Positions 31,048 through 35,621 of a DNA stretch of 35,621 nucleotides are shown here, in pieces. The notes beneath the pieces are model-generated. The model searched no databases. It was not told the origin of the DNA and saw only the letters and a list, made by a program, of their open reading frames with translations. Source of the stretch: Bacteroidales bacterium (lineage in GTDB: Bacteria; Bacteroidota; Bacteroidia; Bacteroidales; WRLA01); contig JAQUSR010000006.1 in the NCBI GenBank assembly GCA_028710155.1, positions 1-35,621 on the forward strand, given 5' to 3'. The position numbers and the translations under genes are program-made. The first letter of the stretch is position 1. The number at the start of each line of letters is the position of its first letter.

Positions 31048-31055
31048 TACCTTTG
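31048..31055 (+). promoter_or_regulatory. Putative -7 element (TACCTTTG) for the bifunctional nuclease gene
   Basis: Matches TAnnTTTG, 25 bp before the ATG at 31081. Confidence 0.45.
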
Positions 31056-31080
31056 CACACGTTTTAATGGTCGTTTTTTT

Positions 31081-31641
31081 ATGGAAAATAAAATCGAATT
31101 ATCACTTAAAAGGATAATATACAGCAAATTGCAAAACGATGCATACGTGATGACGTTGACAGAAATCAACAGTGAACGTCAAATTCCTATCATCATAGGC
31201 AGCAACGAAGCCCAGTCTATTATCATTGCCATCGAACAAATTAAATCGCCGCGTCCGCTGACGCACGATCTTTTTTGCAACTTTGCCGCGATGTTGAAAA
31301 TTCAGTTACAACACATTGAAATTTACAAATTTAGAGACGGAATTTTCTATGCACGACTATTTCTACAAAAAGAAAACAACGAAATTTTGACGTTGGATGC
31401 CCGCACTTCCGATGCCGTTGCATTAGCCATTCGCTGCCATTGTCCAATGTACACTAACGAAGAGGTTTTGAATGTTACCGGTGTTACTTTGGAAGAAATT
31501 TCCACAACAAAGCAACTCGCTTCAAATATCGAAAATCGATCGGTTGAGAAATTACAAAAGATGATGAATAGTGCTATTGCAGACGAAAACTATGAAGAAG
31601 CTGCTATTCTTAGAGACGAAATCAAAAAACGAAGCAAATAA
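31081..31641 (+). CDS. Bifunctional nuclease family protein (DUF151) with C-terminal UVR motif
   Basis: LTEINSERQIPIIIGSNEAQSIIIAIEQIKSPRPLTHDLF, EILTLDARTSDAVALAIRCHCPMYTNEEVL; C-terminal LQKMMNSAIADENYEEAAILRDEIKK. Start trimmed to the ATG at 31081. Confidence 0.9.
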   Translation: MENKIELSLKRIIYSKLQNDAYVMTLTEINSERQIPIIIGSNEAQSIIIAIEQIKSPRPLTHDLFCNFAAMLKIQLQHIEIYKFRDGIFYARLFLQKENNEILTLDARTSDAVALAIRCHCPMYTNEEVLNVTGVTLEEISTTKQLASNIENRSVEKLQKMMNSAIADENYEEAAILRDEIKKRSK

Positions 31642-31686
31642 AAAATTGTCCCAACTTTTATCGAATAAATTCTAAAACTGAACAAT

Positions 31687-33249
31687 ATGTTTCAATTTTT
31701 AAAATCTTTAAAATTTGTCAACGGGAAAAAGGTGCTGATGATTGTATTAGTCATTTTTTCGTTGGCAATTATTTCTATAGGAGCATCGGTCGTTTGGGCT
31801 AAAAATGCACCTCAAAACGACACCTCTTTGGTGTTAACCGATTCGATTACAGCCATCGAAATGGCGTCAGAAACTGCCGAAACGGTTGAACCCGTCAACG
31901 ATGCATTGATTGATAAATCGGCACTATTGCTCAAAAATGCAAAACCTAATTTTTCGTGGAATGCATTAGGGCGCGGTTTACTCGGCATCACTTTTTTGTT
32001 AGTTGTGGCTTGGCTGTTGAGCAAAAACAGAAAAGCGATCAGTTGGAAAACAGTTTTAGTGGCGTTGGGTTTGCAAATCGTTTTAGCCATCGGTATTTTG
32101 TATGTGCCTTTTATTGAATCGTTTTTCATGATTGCCGGGAAAATTTTTGTGAAAATCTTGGAGTTTACCAAAGTGGGCACCACTTTTCTTTTTGGCGAAT
32201 ATTTTATGAATCCCAATAATGTTGGTTATGTGTTTGTTTTTCAAGTACTTCCAACTATCATATTTTTCTCTGCCATCACCAGTTTGTTGTTCTATTTGGG
32301 CGTGATTCAAGTGGTGGTGAAAGGGTTGGCTTGGGTGTTTACCCGTTTGATGCGTATTTCGGGCATCGAAAGTTTATCATTGGCCGGTAACATTTTTTTG
32401 GGACAAACCGAAGCTCCGTTGTTGGTAAAAGCCTATATTTCAAAAGTGTCGCCTTCGCAGTTGTTTTTAGTGATGACCGGTGGCATGGCAACCATAGCCG
32501 GAGGCGTTTTGGCAGCCTATATTGGACTATTGGGCGGTGACGATCCCGTTTTACAACAACAGTTTGCTAAACATTTGATTTCAGCTTCTGTAATGGCGGC
32601 TCCCGGTGCGGTGGTAATGGCAAAGATGTTGTTTCCGGAAACCGACTCGGTGGATATGAGCTTGAAAGTCGATAAATCTTCGATGGGAGCCAACGTGTTG
32701 GATGCCTTTTCGGAAGGAACGGTACAAGGAGTGAAGTTAGCTGTCAATGTGGCGGGAATGTTGCTCACCTTTTTGGCATTCATCGCTTTAACAAATTATG
32801 TGTTGGAAGGGATGATTGGTCGCTGGACGGGACTCAACGAATGGATTCAAACCATTTCCGGCGGCAAGTTTTCGGGTTTCTCTTTGCAGTTTATCATGGG
32901 TTATGCTTGCGCTCCCGTTATGTGGTTATTGGGCGTTGCCACTCCTGATTTAGTGTTAGTGGGACAGCTGTTTGGCGAAAAAACCATTCTTAACGAATTT
33001 GTAGCCTACCTCAGCTTGAACGATATGAAAATGGCCGGCGTTTTTACTAGTACGAAATCCATTATTATTGCCACCTATTTATTATGCGGTTTTGCCAACG
33101 TTGGTTCTATCGGAATACAAATCGGCGGCATCGGAGCTTTGGCACCCAACCGCCGCGGCGAGTTGTCGAAATTCGGATTCCGCGCTTTATTAGCCGCCGC
33201 CATGACCGCCATGCTGTCGGCAACGATCATTGGAACAATTATGGGATAG
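31687..33249 (+). CDS. Concentrative nucleoside transporter (NupC/CNT family) with N-terminal extension
   Basis: FLGQTEAPLLVKAYISKVSPSQLFLVMTGGMATIAGGVLAAYI, APGAVVMAKMLFPETD, GYACAPVMWLLGVATPDLVLVGQLFGEKTILNEFVAYLSL, CGFANVGSIGIQIGGIGALAPNRR. Confidence 0.93.
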   Translation: MFQFLKSLKFVNGKKVLMIVLVIFSLAIISIGASVVWAKNAPQNDTSLVLTDSITAIEMASETAETVEPVNDALIDKSALLLKNAKPNFSWNALGRGLLGITFLLVVAWLLSKNRKAISWKTVLVALGLQIVLAIGILYVPFIESFFMIAGKIFVKILEFTKVGTTFLFGEYFMNPNNVGYVFVFQVLPTIIFFSAITSLLFYLGVIQVVVKGLAWVFTRLMRISGIESLSLAGNIFLGQTEAPLLVKAYISKVSPSQLFLVMTGGMATIAGGVLAAYIGLLGGDDPVLQQQFAKHLISASVMAAPGAVVMAKMLFPETDSVDMSLKVDKSSMGANVLDAFSEGTVQGVKLAVNVAGMLLTFLAFIALTNYVLEGMIGRWTGLNEWIQTISGGKFSGFSLQFIMGYACAPVMWLLGVATPDLVLVGQLFGEKTILNEFVAYLSLNDMKMAGVFTSTKSIIIATYLLCGFANVGSIGIQIGGIGALAPNRRGELSKFGFRALLAAAMTAMLSATIIGTIMG

Positions 33250-33492
33250 GTACAAGGGAAAAAATGTGTGATTTAAACAATTATTGTATTACCAATAAAT
33301 TCGGTTCAACTTTTTAACGTAAGTTTTTACTGCTTTTTTAAAATTTTAGTAGTAATGATGAAACAATGATTTTCTGTTTTGGTTGATAGGATTTATAAAA
33401 TATTTATTTTGTTTTAAAAAGATGATTTTAATAGTATTATAATTAATTACATATAGTTAACAAAAAAGTATTTATTTAATATTACAGATATA

Positions 33493-34662
33493 ATGTTAGG
33501 AAATTTTAATAAAATCATTGATCGTTCAAAAACGGATTGTATCAAGTATGATTTACGGCGTGAAACTTTCGGTAAAGAGGATGTGATTCCCATGTGGATT
33601 GCCGATATGGATTTTCGCGCCCCTGAATGTGTTTTAAAAGCACTACGGGAACGTATTAATCACGGCGTTTTAGGCTATGGTGCTCGCTTGGATTGCTTCT
33701 TTAAATCTATTATTGATTGGAACAAACTACGTAACAATCGTGAAATTGATCCGGAATGGATTGTATTCAGCCCGGGCGTTGTTCCCGCTTTTACCGTCTC
33801 CACCTTAGCTTTAACCGAACCGGGAGATTCAGTGATTATTCAACCACCGGTCTATCCTCCCTTTTTCGATGCTGTGAAACAAAACAGAAGAAATTTGGTA
33901 TGCAATCCGTTGATCAATAATAATGGTTACTTTACCTTCGACTACGACAACTTCCGTGAAATATGTCAAAAACATCATCCAAAAGTGCTGATTTTGTGTA
34001 ATCCTCACAATCCGGTTGGTCGTGCTTGGACTTTTGACGAACTAAAAAAACTCACCGATCTTTGTTTAGAATACGGCGTTACTATCATTTCTGACGAAAT
34101 TCACTCCGATTTATTGTTGCATGGAAATCAGTTTATTCCAACAGCGTCCATCTCCAAAGAGGTCGAAAATATTACGCTTTCGGCTTCTGCACCATCCAAA
34201 ACGTTTAACATCGCCGGTCTTTCTACCTCTTACATCATAATTTCTAATCCCGTACTACGCGAAAAAGTGCAAAACGTTTATAATCACATGCACTTGCTTT
34301 CCGGTAACGTTTTTGGCAACTTGGCTTTACAAACTGTTTACGAACAGGGAGTTCCGTGGCTCGAATCGCTGTTGCAATATTTGTCTGCCAATGCAAAATA
34401 TGCCACCAATTTCATTAATAAACGATTGAAACCTATTCAAACCCATCTTCCCGAAGCCACCTTCTTGATGTGGCTCGATTGTCGCGGATTAAATATGAGT
34501 GAAAAAGAAATTGACGATATTTTTATTCAAAAAGCCGGCGTAGGATTTAATTTGGGTACTGAATTTGGTTCCGAAGGCGATGGCTTTTTCCGAATGAACA
34601 TCGGATGCCCGCGTCAAACTTTAAAAACCGCTTTAGAAAATATTGAAAAAGCGTTGAAATAA
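33493..34662 (+). CDS. MalY/PatB-type PLP aminotransferase (putative C-S lyase)
   Basis: DVIPMWIADMDFRAPECVLKAL, VFSPGVVPAFTVSTLALTEPGDSVIIQPPVYPPFFDAV, LCNPHNPVGRAWTFDEL, SDEIHSDLLL, SASAPSKTFNIAGL. Confidence 0.92.
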   Translation: MLGNFNKIIDRSKTDCIKYDLRRETFGKEDVIPMWIADMDFRAPECVLKALRERINHGVLGYGARLDCFFKSIIDWNKLRNNREIDPEWIVFSPGVVPAFTVSTLALTEPGDSVIIQPPVYPPFFDAVKQNRRNLVCNPLINNNGYFTFDYDNFREICQKHHPKVLILCNPHNPVGRAWTFDELKKLTDLCLEYGVTIISDEIHSDLLLHGNQFIPTASISKEVENITLSASAPSKTFNIAGLSTSYIIISNPVLREKVQNVYNHMHLLSGNVFGNLALQTVYEQGVPWLESLLQYLSANAKYATNFINKRLKPIQTHLPEATFLMWLDCRGLNMSEKEIDDIFIQKAGVGFNLGTEFGSEGDGFFRMNIGCPRQTLKTALENIEKALK

Positions 34663-34691
34663 TTTATATCCATTGAATTAAAATTTAACAT

Positions 34692-34720
34692 AAAGGCGGA
34701 TGTTTCGATATCCGCCTTTT
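34692..34720 (+). terminator. Rho-independent-like terminator after the MalY-type gene
   Basis: AAAGGCGGAT...ATCCGCCTTTT perfect stem and T-run, just after the stop at 34662. Confidence 0.75.
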
Positions 34721-34765
34721 AATACGCTCTTTGAATCAAATGCTTTTCTATTAAATCAGCAAAAA

Positions 34766-35560
34766 ATGAAACAATATTTAACCCTTCTTGATCACATATT
34801 AAACAATGGTGTTAGAAAAGACGACCGCACCGGAACCGGAACCATCAGCACTTTTGGCTATCAAATGCGGTTCGATTTAGCAGAAGGCTTTCCTTTACTG
34901 ACTACGAAAAAACTGCATTTGAAATCAATTATCTACGAATTGCTTTGGTTTTTAAGAGGTGATACTAATCTTCAATATCTTCACGACCACAATGTTAGTA
35001 TTTGGGATGAATGGGCAGACGAAAACGGCAACTTGGGACCGATTTACGGGCATCAATGGAGGTCGTGGGGCGATCGCAACGGAAAAACACACGATCAAAT
35101 TTCTGAGGTGATTGCATCTATCAAAAATAATCCCAACTCACGTCGGCATTTGGTGTGCGCTTGGAATGTGGGAGAATTAGATGAAATGGCTTTGCCTCCT
35201 TGCCATATTTTGTTTCAATTTTGGGTGGGAAACGGTAAATTATCGTGTCAATTGTATCAACGTAGCTGCGATACCTTTTTGGGCGTTCCGTTTAACATTG
35301 CCTCCTACGCGTTGCTGTTGATGATGATGGCACAAGCTACCGGATTGCAACCCGGAGAATTTATTCACACTTTGGGTGATGCACATCTCTATATCAACCA
35401 CATTGAGCAAGCAAAATTGCAACTGACGCGCGATCCGCGTCCGTTACCGACTATGAAACTCAATCCGGAAATTAAATCCATTTTCGATTTTCAATACGAA
35501 GATTTTGTTTTGGAAAACTACAATCCTCATCCACACATCAAGGGAGCGATTGCAGTGTAA
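34766..35560 (+). CDS. thyA: Thymidylate synthase
   Basis: [95 protein letters not shown]. Start trimmed to the ATG at 34766; the track start falls inside a terminator hairpin. Confidence 0.97.
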   Translation: MKQYLTLLDHILNNGVRKDDRTGTGTISTFGYQMRFDLAEGFPLLTTKKLHLKSIIYELLWFLRGDTNLQYLHDHNVSIWDEWADENGNLGPIYGHQWRSWGDRNGKTHDQISEVIASIKNNPNSRRHLVCAWNVGELDEMALPPCHILFQFWVGNGKLSCQLYQRSCDTFLGVPFNIASYALLLMMMAQATGLQPGEFIHTLGDAHLYINHIEQAKLQLTRDPRPLPTMKLNPEIKSIFDFQYEDFVLENYNPHPHIKGAIAV

Positions 35561-35621
35561 ATAATGAGAGAGGTTTGGGATTTTGATCGATAATGATCAA
35601 CTTTATAGTGAAAAATACCTA

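Noticed and set aside
33084-33317. 77-aa ORF overlapping the end of the NupC-type gene
   Set aside because: Out-of-frame Arg-rich translation of the transporter 3' end.

Overview
The window is chromosomal DNA from an AT-rich Bacteroidota genome, probably Bacteroidales. This rests on a type IX secretion C-terminal sorting domain, repeated TAnnTTTG (-7) promoter elements upstream of start codons, and the family content. About 30 protein-coding genes are supported, mostly housekeeping: rocD, gltX, upp, pgk, secA, pyrG, mpg, purine nucleoside phosphorylase, a KdsC-like phosphatase, cinA, lptC, an O-methyltransferase, an M16 peptidase, a bifunctional nuclease, a NupC-type transporter, a MalY-type aminotransferase and thyA. 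I found no rRNA, tRNA, CRISPR array, prophage or intact mobile element. The best candidate for an under-described system is a compact three-gene co-directional cluster at 24805-27883: an alginate-export-family porin, a DsrE-fold lipoprotein with a conserved-looking CGTC motif, and a YeiH-type putative sulfate exporter. It could form an envelope-spanning route for a sulfur species. Secondary points are a DUF2156-GNAT fusion, a polysaccharide deacetylase/FemAB-like pair, a T9SS-exported thioredoxin-like protein, a NYN-LOTUS protein beside cinA, a nuclease/nucleoside transporter/thyA neighbourhood, several mis-called ORF starts, and possible gene remnants in two intergenic gaps.
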